Shown: positions 10,703 to 22,453 of the stretch, in pieces
Layout of the letters: every line of letters begins with the position of its first letter
Position numbering within the stretch: position 1 is the stretch's first letter
NCBI GenBank assembly: GCA_039090855.1
Contig: CM077006.1
Span: 50,663,336 to 50,727,335 of the forward strand
Reading direction: 5' to 3'
Source of the DNA: Macrothele yani
Taxonomy: Eukaryota > Arthropoda > Arachnida > Araneae > Macrothelidae
DNA: 64,000 nucleotides
Made by a program: the position numbers and the translations under genes
The notes under the pieces: generated by a model
The model's input: only the letters and a program-made list of their open reading frames with translations
Databases searched by the model: none
Told to the model about the DNA's origin: nothing

Positions 10703-11090
10703 TTAGATGTAATAGACTACTTACCTCTGAAACGTGGTTCTAGGAAATTAGATGTATAAGACTTACCTCTGAAACGTGGTTCTGGAAAATTAGATGTATA
10801 AGACTTATCTCTGAAACGTGGTTCTAGGAAATTAGATGTATAAGACTTACCTCTGAAACGTGGTTCTAGGAAATTAGATGTATAAGACTTACCTCTGAAA
10901 CGTGGTTCTAGGAAATTAGATGTATAAGACTTACCTCTGAAACGTGGTTCTGGAAAATTAGATGTATAAGACTTATGTCTGAAACGTGGTTCTAGGAAAT
11001 TAGATGTATAGGACTTACCTCTGAAACGTGGTTCTGGGAAATTAGATGTATAACACTTACCTCTGAAACGTGGTTCTAAGCAATTTTTTA
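10703..11090 (+). repeat. 42-bp minisatellite, nine copies
   Basis: GAAACGTGG recurs at 10729, 10771, 10813, 10855, 10897, 10939, 10981, 11023 and 11065: exactly 42 bases every time. The unit reads like ATTAGATGTATAAGACTTAC plus CTCTGAAACGTGGTTCTAGG with a few substitutions and no indels. A period divisible by three would keep a frame, but stop codons occur in the unit. Confidence 0.95.
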
Positions 11091-12420
11091 CCTGCCTTAA
11101 TAATGCAGACTACGGTTGTGCACGCTGGCATTTCTAAGAAGCTTGTACCCCGCAAAAACAACATATATAAAATTGAAAATCAGAAGCCCCCCACTCCCAC
11201 TGAACTCGTACTACGCTAGCGTTCACTCCCACAATCAGGACCGTTTCAAGCTGTTCTTATGTGGGAGGGCGGAACTTGGAACTACGCCCCCTCGAGTTCA
11301 AAATTACGCTCCTTCGAGTTCCACTCAAATAATACGAGGTTTTTACTTTCTCACACACCGCCGCATAGGAAAGTATTATAACCGTTCAAAAAACACGCTT
11401 GAAGGTTTTGAGATAATTTTATTAAATATGTAAAAACTAGGTAAATACCCAAGAACCACAGGTTGTAAATACCAAGTAAAACATAAACGTCATTTGAACG
11501 CCGACAACACAGCACTCCACAAAAATGCAGAACGAAAGGTAAACCAGCGCTGGACGAATGAGTATCGGATAGTGAATGTAACAATAGGAAGAAGCTTTAG
11601 GGGTAGGGCTTGGAAAAATTCCGTTCAAGGTTAAACGCTCTGAGAACTTTCTGCGATAGAGCCCAATGATTAATTAGCTCTTTATCCCAAAGACACGTTC
11701 GGGAATGTCTTGGAGGTTATGTATATCAGCAAATTGTTTTCTACTCCCCTCCATTCACTGTTTTGGAAAATTTCCTTCATGGATATGAGATGTTCATGCC
11801 CCATGTTACTGTGTACCCTAGTTATCTTCATAAAATGAGACTAACTAAAGTCTTTAAAAAGAAAATAGTAAAGGGTTTGTAACTTTCTTTTTTAGTTACA
11901 ATTTCTATTTTTTTTTTTTTTTTGCATCCCTTAGCGCATGAATTTACGCCCTTGGAATGACGATTATGGGAGAGCAAACGCCCTCCCTGCCCTTCCGGTA
12001 GCTACGGTCCTGCCCACAACTTAGAATGCACAAATGAGCAACTGAGGGTAACACAACATGGCGGCCATGCAACTCAGCTGGCTTCACCGGTGAGCGCACA
12101 TGTATCCTCGTCTTATTCTATCCTCCTTGTTCGTTACAGATAAATCGTTTAACGATTCGCCTCCCGGTTACCCCAAGGATTGCTTTACGTTGATACAGTA
12201 TCTACAGACCTTGATCTATTACAGTAAAACCGATGAATAGCGGACATACTAGGATTCAACCAAGGTAACTTACACCCAGTAACCACTGAATTATGACCAT
12301 CCCTATCAAAATTGGATGCGGCCCGTCTACCACGTGATTTAAAAGAGGGCGCAATTAGTCGACCAATGTAGCATGTATAAGGTGTGAGTGGAGCAGTAGG
12401 TAGTAAAATTCGGAGCGTGA
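11091..12420. other. No gene recognised
   Basis: Mixed AT-rich sequence with a T run at about 11910-11923. No coding family or element ends seen. The last ~30 bases before 12421 are probably the leader of the transposase-derived array that follows. Confidence 0.4.
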
Positions 12421-13868
12421 TGGGTGAGCTGAAGGATTTATCGGACTTTGAGAAAGGACAGATTGTGTGAGCTTGGAGAGCGGGTGCCTCGATTTCCCAA
12501 ACAGAGCATGATGGGTAAGATGAAAGATTTATCGGACTTTGAGAAAGGACAGATTGTGGAAGCTAGCAGAGCGGGTGCCTCGATTTCCCAAACAGAGCAT
12601 GATGGGTAAACGGAAGGATTTATCGGACTTTGAGAAAGGACAGATTGTGGGAGCTCGGAGAGCGGGTGCCTCGATTTCCAAACAGAGCATGATGGGTAAG
12701 ATGAAGGATTTATCGGACTTTGAGAAAGGTCAGATTGTGGAAGCTCGCAGAGCGGGTGCCTCGATTTCCCAAACAGAGCATGATGGGTAAACGGAAGGAT
12801 TTATCGGACTTTCAGAAAGGACAGGTTGTGGGAGCTCGGAGAGCGGGTGCCTCGATTTCCAAACAGAGCATGATGGGTAAGATGAAGGATTTATCGGACT
12901 TTGAGAAAGGACAGATTGTGGGAGCTCGGAGAGCGGGTGCCTCGATTTCCAAACAGAGCGTGATGGGTAAGATGAAGGATTTATCGGACTTTGAGAAAGG
13001 ACAGATTGTGGAAGCTAGCAGAGCGGGTGCCTCGATTTCCCAAACAGAGCATGATGGGTAAACGGAAGGATTTATCGGACTTTGAGAAAGGACAGATTGT
13101 GGGAGCTCGGAGAGCGGGTGCCTCGATTTCCAAACAGAGCCTGATGGGTAAGATGAAGGATTTATCGGACTTTGAGAAAGGACAGATTGTGGAAGCTCGG
13201 AGAGCGGGTGCCTCGATTTCCAAACAGAGCATGATGGGTAAGATGAAGGATTTATCGGACTTTGAGAAAGGACAGATTGTGGAAGCTCGGAGAGCGGGTG
13301 TCTCGATTTCCCAAACAGAGCATAATGGGTAAGATGAAGGATTTATCGGACTTTGAGAAAGGACAGATTGTGGGAGCTCGGAGAGCGGGTGCCTCGATTT
13401 ACCAAACATAGCATGATGGGTAAACAGAAGGATTTATCGGACTTTGAGAAAGGAAAGATTGTGGGAGCTCGGAGAGCGGGTGCCTCGATTTACCAAACAT
13501 AGCATGATGGGTAAACAGAAGGATTTATCGGACTTTGAGAAAGGACAGATTGTGGGAGCTCGGAGAGCGGGTGCCTCGATTTACCAAACATAGCATGATG
13601 GGTAAACAGAAGGATTTATCGGACTTTGAGAAAGGACAGATTGTGGGAGCTCGGAGAGCGGGTGCCTCGATTTACCAAACATAGCATGATGGGTAAACAG
13701 AAGGATTTATCGGACTTTGAGAAAGGACAGATTGTGGGAGCTCGGAGAGCGGGTGCCCCAATTTCCCAAACAGAGCATGATGGGTTAGATGAAGGATTTA
13801 TCGGGCTTTGAGAAAGGACAGATTGTGGGAGCTCAAGGAGCAGGTGCCTCGATTTCTCAAACGGCTTC
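12421..13868 (+). repeat. 16-unit tandem array of a Tc1 transposase N-terminus
   Basis: TGGGT(A/G/T)A starts units at 12421, 12512, 12603, 12693, 12784, 12874, 12964, 13055, 13145, 13235, 13326, 13417, 13508, 13599, 13690 and 13781, so periods are 90 or 91 bases. Each unit translates as MGKMKDLSDFEKGQIVGARR followed by AGASIS, which matches the N-terminus of the Tc1-like transposases in this window (DLSDFQRGVIVGAR at 6907; DLTDFQRGMIVGAR at 22617). The 90-base units have one C fewer near the end and stay in frame into the next unit; the 91-base units end in a stop just after the next start. The rest of the transposase is absent. This is local amplification of a piece of transposon coding sequence. 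Confidence 0.93.
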
Positions 13869-14257
13869 TGTGTAACATTTTATACTTTGGACCAGTTACG
13901 GTCACATGACAACAACGCGGGGGAATGTCGGATATGTAAATTAGCGGTGTATGTCAGAGAAAAAACGCTTTAAAACTTATTTGTACACCTAATATTTTTT
14001 TCAACGTGATATTTCGAAGCAACATGCTTTGTACTTGAGATCTTTTTTTTTCTTTTTTTTTAATTGACAATAACTTTCAATCATTTTTAAATGGTGAAAT
14101 GCATTGTTTTATAGTTTTATTTAATAAAACTTGTAAATATAAAAATTTCTCTTGATAGCTATAATATCTTTTGTCTTAAGCCCTCCACAGACTGATACAC
14201 AGACATCGTACAATCACCTGTACAATAACTTAAATACCCGGTTTCTTATGGTAACAC

Positions 14258-14720
14258 AATATGTAATAGCTGGTGCACCAAATGGGGGAGAAGAGAAGAA
14301 ATATCCTGTGCAACAATTACCAAAATTCATGCGTATGCACAATATCCTATCTCTCTACAGAACTTTAAAATCAGTTCCTTTGACAAACGATTGAAATTTA
14401 ACAGCTAATCAAAACTCAAGTATTCCCGCTTATCTCTCCTATTATCAAAACGTTTTCGTCATATGGATACGGAAAAAAGTGAGAACGGAGTTTTCCCGTT
14501 AATATACAAAAGGAATTGCGGAAAGGTTTCTGAAAATTCAGAATTTTCCGTTAACACATCTTAAAAACGACAATTTACCATCAATATAAGAAAGGAATCG
14601 CCGAAAGGTTTCTTAAAATTCGGAGTTTTCCTATCGTACGAAAAATTCATGAAATTTAGGTTTCTTTCCGTCATTTCACCGAAGAAGTTGCATATGTTCC
14701 GTTAATTCACGAAAGAAATC
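14258..14720 (+). repeat. Dispersed repeat related to the 82-bp array at 26.9 kb
   Basis: 14258-14350 (AATAGCTGGTGCACCAAATG, then GAAGAAATATCCTGTG) aligns with 26781-26870, and 14500-14640 holds two diverged units like those of the 82-bp array (GGAATTGCGGAAAGGTTTCT, TTTTCCGTTAACACATCTT). The two loci are copies of one repeat whose array expanded only at 26.9 kb. Confidence 0.7.
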
Positions 14721-15552
14721 ACGGAAAGTGGTTCGTGAATTTCAGAATTTTTTTAGTGCATTCCCAAAGCAGCAGCAACGTTTTGATATTTGTTCAAATT
14801 TTAACAAAAACACTCGTTGCGTGCTCGAGGAATTTTGGCTTAAATTTTAATATTCGCTGTATTTGTGTTCGTCGTTATCACAGAAAAGTGAAATTTAATA
14901 ACAGCTGTGACACCTGACAACTTTATTTTCTTTCCCGAAATAAAATGAAATAAACGTCCGAAAAAAAATTCTCGTTTTGAACTAGTGACCTAGATAATAC
15001 TTTTGGGAATTCTCTAAGAGACAACGACCGAAAAATAGCTTCATACCACGTAGTTCCCAGAACAGCTCCAGCTGTGCAGCCTTGACGCAGATGGCACTTT
15101 ATTCTTTCACTGAACCGCGTCCGGTTAGTTGCTCATCAGTCTCCTTTTTCCCATTCACGAGAGCATAAGTCATGAAAGCACCCCTTTGAAACTATTGGCT
15201 GGGGGAAAATATGATGAGCCATTTTCTTATATTCAGATAGGAACGTCCGTATGCGCTCCAGCTCGGTCGAGAAAATTGGCTTCTAGTCATGCAGCTCCAC
15301 TGGTGGAGAAAGTTTTTGAAATATGACCAAATTCCCATTGAACGTACATCAAAATTACGCATGCTTCGGATTTTATTTATATTTTTCAATCCCTATTGAA
15401 TTTGTTGTGTCAGTACTGTAAAAATATTTCATAAGGTTGTGCTTCATACTTACAATCACCTCTAAAGATTTTGCTGGATTTGAGAAAGTATCCGGATACT
15501 TACCTGTCCACTAACTCCCTACAGTGTGAAAGGAATTAATATCAATAACCAA
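14721..15552. other. No gene recognised
   Basis: AT-rich sequence without known coding similarity, element ends or tandem repeats that I could see. Confidence 0.4.
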
Positions 15553-15662
15553 GAAACGCTTATAGCGTAGTAAATCCGTTTATTTTTGTGGTGAAATACG
15601 CATAATGATTCGCAAAGCTTTCGCTCTCCGCTGGGAGGCTATTTCAAAGCAATGGTAGACAT
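15553..15662 (-). repeat. Dispersed repeat D, minus strand
   Basis: The minus strand reads TGTCTACCATTGCTTTGAAA, GCCTCCCAGCGGAGAGCGAA, AGCTTTGCGAATC...AACGGATTTACTACGCTATA. The same order occurs at 18253-18345, 34030-34148 with 34760-34830, and in part at 22330-22365. No coding content; family unknown. Confidence 0.65.
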
Positions 15663-15672
15663 AAAATGGCCG

Positions 15673-15870
15673 CCCCGGTGGCGCATTGGTCTAACCGATG
15701 GCCTCTGATCATTCGTCCGTAAGGAGTCCGTGTTCGAATCCCAGTAAGGTATGGAAGTTGTGTTTGTGTTACGGCACTAGCTCTCTCTTTTTCCTGGAAC
15801 CAGTGACCCAAAATTAGGGACGGGCGACTGCTTATAATAGCCCATTGAGTTGTTTACGGTGGTCGTTTTT
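15673..15870 (+). repeat. SINE family B, tRNA-derived
   Basis: Head CCCCGGTGGCGCATTGGTCT, B box GTTCGAATCCCAG, the family body, and tail GTTTACGGTGGTCGTTTTTT. It abuts the terminus of the Helitron-like element at 15875 directly. Confidence 0.85.
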
Positions 15871-15874
15871 TTTT

Positions 15875-18116
15875 AGCACGTCTTTTGTAAAAAAAAGATC
15901 GTGCTTCTGTTATCGGTCGGTATGTCCGTCCGTCCGTCTGTACCCACGGTATCTCTGCAACTATTAGTCCGATTTGAAAAATTATTTTGCATTCGGAAGC
16001 TCGTAATATGCGAATGATGATCCTTCATTTCGTTTTTTTTACGATGTACAATTTCGCCGCTAGAGGGCGTAAATGAAGATGCTGTCGAAGTCAAAATTAC
16101 GTTTTATTCCACATATTTGCTTCTAAACATCCGATTGAAAAAATTCTTTTATCTTTCGATTCCATTTATGTCGAAGAGTATTTTAGATATAGTTACTTTT
16201 TCAAATTATGTATAGATTTTCCGCTAGGGGGCGTAAAAGTAAATTACATTTTTCACGATAACTTTTCTCCTAAAACTCTGATTTGAAAAAAATTTTTTTC
16301 AGCGGATACATCTCCTGATGGAAATTTTTTTGCATATAATTTCGAATTTTTGGTAAAGAACACTTTGGCCACCAGGGGGCGTAAGTGTTAATTTTTGCTT
16401 CTAATGTATTTGCTATAAAATCTGAGCTTCTAACATACCGATTGGAAAAATTCTTTCGAGGACTGATGCCACTCACATCTATAAACCTTTTCGGAATATT
16501 TTCTTCTTAAAATATTTCACAGTTACTCCGCCAGGGTGCGTAGATGTATATCTTATTTTTGTCAATATCTCTACTTCTAGGTGTCCGATTTGAAAAATTC
16601 CTTGGTTGTTGGATAGTGTTTCCTGTGTGACATGTTTTTCATATAATTTCCAAAATTTTCAAATAATTCATAGACTTTCCGCTAGGGGGATTAAAGGTAA
16701 ATTGCGTTTCTCCCTATATCTCTGCTTATAAAACTTCCGATTTGAAAAATTCTTTCTGCACCGGATACAGCTGCTGATGGGAAACCGTTTGCACATAATT
16801 TCTAATTTTTGTAAAAAAATGGTTTGGCCACCAGGGGCCGTAAATCTTAATTTCCGCTTCTGATGTATTTGCAGCAAAATATGAGCTTCCAAATTATCGA
16901 TTGAAAAAAACGTCGTTTGTAGACCGATACTACTCGTGTCGACAAACCTTTTAGAAACATTTTCTTCTTAAAATAGTGCATGGTTTCTGCGCCAGGGGGG
17001 CGTAGAGCGTAGATGTATATCTTTTTTTTGTCAATATCTCGACTTCTCGGATTCCGATTTAAAAAATTCCTTCTTTGTTGGATAGTGTTTCTAGTGGGAC
17101 ATGTTTTTCCTATAAATTCAAAATCTTCAAGTAATTCATGGACTTTCCGCTAGGGGGCGTAAAGATAAATTGCGTTTCCCACTATTTCTCTGCTTCTAAA
17201 TCTCCGATTTGAAAAATTCTTTCTGCACCGGATACAGCTCCTGATGGGAAATCGTTTGCACATAATTTCTAATTAAAAAAAAAAATGGTTTGGCAACCAG
17301 GTGGCGTAAATCTTAATTTCCGCTTCTGATGTATTTCCAGCAAAATATGAGCTTCCAACATCTGGATTGAAAAAAAAAGTCTTTTGTTGACCGATGCTAC
17401 TCACGTCGAGAAACCTTTTAGGAACATTTTCTTCTTGAAATAATGCATGGTTTCTACGCCAGGGGGGCTTAGATGTATATCTTTTTTTTGTCAATATCTC
17501 TACTTCTAAAAGTCCGAATTGAAAAATTCCTTCTTTGTTGGATAGTGTTTCCGATGCGAAATGTTTTCCCCATAAATTTAAAATTTTCACGTTAATCAAA
17601 AACTTTAAGCTAGGGCGCATAATGGTAAATTGCGTTTTCTTCTCCTAAAACTCCGATTTGAAAAATTCTTCCTGTATCGCACACAAGACCTGATGGAAAA
17701 TATTTTTCACATAATTTCTAATGTTTTGTAAAGAATGGTTGGGCCACCAGGGGTCATAAGTGTTAATTTCTGCTTCTGATGTATTTGAAGCAAAATCTGG
17801 GCTCCTGAAAATTCTAAATTTTTTCTTGGACCGATACTGCTCAGATGGATAAACCTTTTGAGAATATTTTCTTCCTAAAATAATGCATGGTTTTCCCACC
17901 AGGAGACGTAAAGTCACATCTTATTTTTGTCGATAACTCTGTTTCTAAGAGTTCGCAAGCTCACGATCCCGTTTACTCCAATATCTGAGGGATTAAAGAC
18001 CCGATTGAAAAACTTCTTTCTTCCGTCAGATACTATTGTTTTCCATACCGGTTCCATTGACTTTGAATAGCTTTGATAAATTTAATTTGCGTCAGAACGG
18101 ATTCAAAAGACGTGCT
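15875..18116. mobile_element. Helitron-like tandem-repeat element with 13-bp inverted ends
   Basis: Ends are a perfect inverted pair, AGCACGTCTTTTG at 15875-15887 and CAAAAGACGTGCT at 18104-18116. Inside, a GTCC/GTCT microsatellite (about 15918-15942) is followed by about 13 monomers of roughly 150 bases, each with a version of CGATTTGAAAAATTCTTT and of CTAGGGGGCGTAAA. This layout (inverted ends, short GTCT-like microsatellite, ~150-bp tandem core, no gene) is that of non-autonomous Helitron/Helentron-type elements such as the 'pearl' elements of bivalves and DINE-1 of Drosophila. The assignment to that group is inference from structure. Confidence 0.6.
16056..17910 (+). repeat. ~150-bp tandem repeat, three-monomer higher-order pattern
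   Basis: The marker C(T/C)AGGGGGCGTA recurs near 16056, 16225, 16371, 16530, 16681, 16830, 16990, 17150, 17296, 17458, 17609, 17748 and 17898. From 16225 on, three monomer types alternate strictly: type 1 (CTAGGGGGCGTAAA, then CCGATTTGAAAAATTCTTTC), type 2 (CCAGGGGGCGTAAATCTTAA), type 3 (CCAGGGGGGCGTAGATGTAT). Four such triplets of about 450-470 bases are present. Confidence 0.85.
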
Positions 18117-18169
18117 TATTACACCCGAAAATTCGGTGTCATCTTTCTTGTTTTTTTTTTTTTTTTTTG

Positions 18170-18220
18170 ATTGGAGGTTTAACCACCACTCAGTGGAACG
18201 GTGGTCGTTAAACCTCCAAT
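18170..18220. repeat. Inverted pair of SINE-B tails
   Basis: ATTGGAGGTTTAACCACCA and TGGTCGTTAAACCTCCAAT face each other around a 13-base loop. Both arms are the 3' tail of SINE-B; no head is present. Confidence 0.85.
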
Positions 18221-18252
18221 AAAAAAAAAACAAAAAAAAAAACATAGAATGT

Positions 18253-18345
18253 GGCTTTTTCAAGGCAATGGTAGATATTTTATGTCTACCATTGCCTTGA
18301 AAAAAGCCTCTCGGTGGAGAGCGAAAGCTTGGCGAATCTTTATGT
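18253..18345 (+). repeat. Dispersed repeat D with a 23-bp hairpin at its start
   Basis: GGCTTTTTCAAGGCAATGG (through 18275) pairs with 18285-18308 (CCATTGCCTTGAAAAAAGCC) around a ~9-base spacer; repeat D then continues with CTCTCGGTGGAGAGCGAAAG and CTTGGCGAATC. The 3' part of D (AACGGATTTACTACACTATA) is found at 22330, beyond the RTE insertion, so the RTE and its flanks may have split one copy of D. Confidence 0.75.
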
Positions 18346-18715
18346 GTATTAACTATAAACATTTTTTATTTATTTTATTTATTTAACTACAATTTCATGC
18401 CACACCACAACAAAACATAATTTAGTCCATACACACCCGGGACTACATCTACAATCATAACAAATAACAAAAGTCAAGGAATACAGTAATACCAATAGTA
18501 ATATAAATGTGCAAACAGAATGAAAGAACTCAGGCTTTTTATATCATACAAATCAACGGCTGCACGCAGTATGATATGTAACCAAAGTAACTAAAAATTG
18601 CAGCACCTCAAAACTATAACTATTACAAAACTTCAAAAGTATAACTATTTCCATACAATTAGATTTTTGCAAAATAACATCATATTTTGATTAAGACATA
18701 TACATGATGAAATAT

Positions 18716-21700
18716 CATCATCATCATCATCATTGTCAACCATTATCAATCCACTGCTGGATGAAGGTCTCCCCAAGTTTCATCCACAACGGTCTGTCTT
18801 GTGCCAGTCTCCTCCATGTCACTCCCGCATACTTTCGAATTTCATCCATCCATCTTCCATGTGGTCTTCTTCTGGGTCTTTTCCTGTCCCTTGGAATCCA
18901 ATCTAAAATTTCGGCTGTCCATCGATGGTCTGTTCTTCTGGCAGTATGTCCAGCCCATTGCCATTTCAGGGATTTAACTCTGATCATGATGTCTTCAACT
19001 CTTGTCATTTTTCGGATCCACGTGTTCCTCTTCTTATCTCTCCTGGTTACACCAAGCATGCACCTCTCCGTGCTACTTTGAGTTGTCTGCAGCCTTTGTA
19101 TGTCTCTTTTAGCTAAGGTCCACGTCTCTGCACCATACGTAAGCACTGGAAGGATGCATTGATCAAACACTTTTCTTTTAAGACATAATGGCATATTGCT
19201 CTTGAAAATTATGCTGTTTCTTCCAAAAGCTCTCCAGGCAAGTTTTGTACGCCGATTAATTTCTTCACCAATGTGACCCTCACTTGATATCTGCTGTCCA
19301 AGATAAACGTACGCGTCTGTTATCTCCAGCTTTTCTCCATCAATCGATAAATCTTCATTTCTTGTAAAAGCATTGTACATCACTTTTGTCTTCTGAAAGT
19401 TCATTTTTAATCCCACTTCTTTACTCTTGTCAGCAAGTTCCTGGATCATACTCTGTAGCTCTGATGGGGTAGTTGCAAAAATGACTATGTCATCAGCAAA
19501 ACGAAGGTGGGTTAGATAATCTCCATTAATCTTTATCCCTTTGTTTTCCCAGTTCAGTGATTGAAAGACATTTTCCAATGTGGCATTAAAGAGCTTCGGA
19601 GATATGGTGTCACCTTGTCTCACTCCTTTTCCAATTTTTATGTGTTTTTTTTTTCAAACAGCAGAATCTTTGCACTTGCATTTTCATAGATGTTATTAAT
19701 AATATTAATGTATGCATCTTCAAAACCGCAGGATTTCAGAGCCATTGCAACTGCTGATGGTTTCACCGAATCAAAGGCTTTTTCATAATCGATAAAAGCC
19801 ATGCACAATGAAAGTTCATATTCCCTCGCTCTTTCAATTAGTTCTCTCAGTACGTGGATATGATCTATTGTGCTGTAGCCACTCCTGAATCCAGCTTGTT
19901 CTCTCGGTTGAGCCATGTCCAGTGTCACCTTCAAGCGGTGTGAAAGAACTTTAGTGAAGATTTTATAAACCACTGATAGGAGGCTGATAGGTCTGTAGTT
20001 CCTGAGATCCTCAATGTCACCTTTTTTATGTAGCAAGATCATTGTAGCGTTGTTCCAATCCTCAGGAATTTTCCCTTCATTAAGGCATCGAGTGAAAATT
20101 TGGGCGAGTACTGTTTCGATTTCTCCACTTGCTTCTTGTATGATGTCTACAGTAATTCCATCTTCTCCTGGAGCTTTCCCCCGCTTCATGTTCTTGATTG
20201 CATGTGCAACTTCTGCTGGGAATACTGAAAGAACTCTGGTACTGGTACATTTCATGATGTCTGGAGTACATGTATCATCCCTTTCATATAATTTGGAATA
20301 GAAATCTTTCACTCTTGTCAAAATTTCGCCTCTATTTCTTGTTACAGAACCATCTTCTTTTCTCAGTGCCATAATCTGTTTTTTCCCCTTACTGAGATGT
20401 CCCTTTGCTATCTTTAGGCTTTGGTTGTTTTCAATTGCTTTCCTTACTAGTTCACAGTTGAATTTCCTTACGTCTTCAGTGATACTTTTTCGTACTGTCT
20501 TGCATAGCTCTATATATTCCACTTTGGAAGTCACATCTTCTTTAGTTGTCCTCATCACTCTTCTTTTTTGCATCAACATTTTGGTTTTTCCTGATAATTT
20601 GTTCACATGCAATTTGTTCTTAGACCCAGCTAATTTTGTTGCTGTTTCCATAAGAGCTTTGGTTACTTTTCTGTTAACTTCAGAAATATCCACTTCTTCC
20701 GATGTTAGGCCTTCTAAAGCAGAGAATCTGTTCTTCAGTTCCAATTTGAAGGTATTATGGTGTTTTTTAAGGTTGGTTATGTCAATACATTTTGTTTGTC
20801 TTATGAGCTTGCTACGTTCGAGTTTAGTGTTGAGGTGCATCGTACATCTCACCAATCTATGGCCACTGCCTGTGTTGAACTTGTTTAGCACACTGCAGTC
20901 TTCTATGACGAATTTTTTGTTACACATAATAAAATCAATTTCACTTGTCGTCCCATTTGGATGTCTCCATGTCCATTTCCTGTGTGGCTTTTTCTTGAAA
21001 AAGGAGTTCAAGATGAAAAACCCTTCTGCCTCTGCAAACTCAACGAGAGTATTTCCACGCTGGTTTCTGTTGCCGTGACCGAATTTACCTACTGAAGTTT
21101 CATTCTGTTGCCGGTGCCCTATTTTTGCATTGAAATCTCCCATAATTATCTTCAAGTGCTGCTTACCTTTATTATTTAGATGACGAATTTCCTCATAAAA
21201 TTCTTCAATTTCTCCTTCAGGATGACTTGTGGTGGGTGCATAAGTTTGAATAATCTGAGCCTGGTATCTTCTCGAAAGTTGGATAACGAGTCGTGCAGCT
21301 CTGTCAGAGGAACTTTCAACTTCTACAACTTTATCCTTCAGTTTCTTGTTTGTTATAAATCCAACACCACTAGTTCTGCCAGTATCTGTCCCACGATAGT
21401 AGAAGAGATGTCCACTTTTCAGTTCAATGAGATCTTCTCCTTTTCTCCTTACCTCACTTAGCCCGACGATGTCCCACTTGATCCTTTGTAGTTCCTCTTC
21501 CAATTCAAGAAGCCTTGAATCAGAAGATAGGGAGCGTCCGTTATACGAAGCCAAGGTCAGCATCAGATGGCAGCCTAGTCCGGTCCTCCGGGGATTCTTA
21601 GCACCCTCTGCCTTCATGTCGCACTGGCCGCTGCCTTGGCCAGGTACATTCCAGCTGCCGGAGACTGAGGGCCAAGATTTAAGTTGTGGAGTCATTTTAG

Positions 21701-21902
21701 AGGGGTTTGGCCATAACTCACCACGCTGGCCAAGCGTGTTGGTGAGTGTGGGATAGCATTTCCTCTAATCCCGATGGTATAGTTATACCGCTATTGGCGG
21801 TCGTCAGAGCCCCTTTGTGGGAACAGGATGTACCACGAGAAGGCGGGGTTGACATTTGTCAAGGAGAGGCTGTGATGTTACGCATCACCTGACCTTACAT
21901 CC
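18716..21902 (-). mobile_element. RTE-type non-LTR retrotransposon RTE-1, near full length
   Basis: On the minus strand the element runs from a leader (GGTCAGGTGATGCGTAACAT, also at 45344) through one long broken gene to a (TGA)n/(ATC)n tail at 18716-18738, the short simple-repeat 3' end typical of the RTE clade. TGATGAAATAT occurs at 18705-18715 and 21903-21913, an 11-base candidate target-site duplication. About 3.19 kb, the longest well-bounded single copy on this strand. Confidence 0.9.
18736..21695 (-). pseudogene. RTE-1 endonuclease/reverse transcriptase, one frameshift
   Basis: The protein makes the enzyme for target-primed reverse transcription. From the ATG at 21695: an APE-type endonuclease domain (LASYNGRSLS, LSEVRRKGE, IMGDFNAKIG, GHRLVRC), a linker, reverse transcriptase ([60 protein letters not shown] with the catalytic Asp pair), and the RTE C-terminal region (LTYGAETWTL...GHTARRTDHRW...IQQWIDNG). 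The frame holds for 685 codons, breaks near 19640 in a run of A (minus strand), and resumes at 19623 for 295 codons. In sister copies that site reads ENTTHIKIG, so the A run has expanded. The SDH motif is changed to SGH in this copy, which would affect the endonuclease. Confidence 0.93.
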
Positions 21903-22453
21903 TGATGAAATATATACCAACGAAAATAACATTTTCAAAAAGTTACATACTAAAATAAATAATTAAGTCACTCGTAGCCAATACATCAAAAGTCTCACCA
22001 CAGGGAGCATAACGAAAGTAAATAATAATTACAAAGCACCAAAGTAACACTACGATCTTTTAGTTTTAAATAAATTGAAGCACTGCAACAGATTCTTTAT
22101 AACAAATCGTTGCGATGTAATGTGGAAAGGGAACCAGAGAAAAAGGCTAACAAATAGCCTGACGAGCCCCTAGTCCCCCAAAAAAGAATCTAAATCGTCA
22201 AGTCAAGGAACAATTTGCCCATAATACAGTAAATTGAAGTAATAATACATAATATATGACCAACCGTTAATCAATCATTAATTAAGAAAATCTTAAGCTC
22301 TCTTTTAAATACCGAATAGTGCGTCACCGTCTATAAACGGATTTACTACACTATAAGCGTTTCTTGAGTATTCACGGTCTGGTGTATTTAGGATAACTTT
22401 ATTTAATATCAAGTTGGTTCATCCTTTACTGCTATCATAGCCCCCACTCTATA
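21903..22453. other. No gene recognised; 3' part of repeat D near 22330-22365
   Basis: AT-rich sequence. AACGGATTTACTACACTATA at 22330 matches the 3' part of repeat D. Nothing else recognised. Confidence 0.45.

Noticed and set aside
12981..13409. 142-codon open frame on the minus strand of the transposase array
   Set aside because: Reverse shadow of the 90/91-base tandem repeat; the plus-strand reading has the real homology.
20425..21078. 217-codon open frame on the plus strand over RTE-1
   Set aside because: Opposite-strand shadow of the endonuclease/RT linker; the same shadow appears in the other RTE-1 copies.
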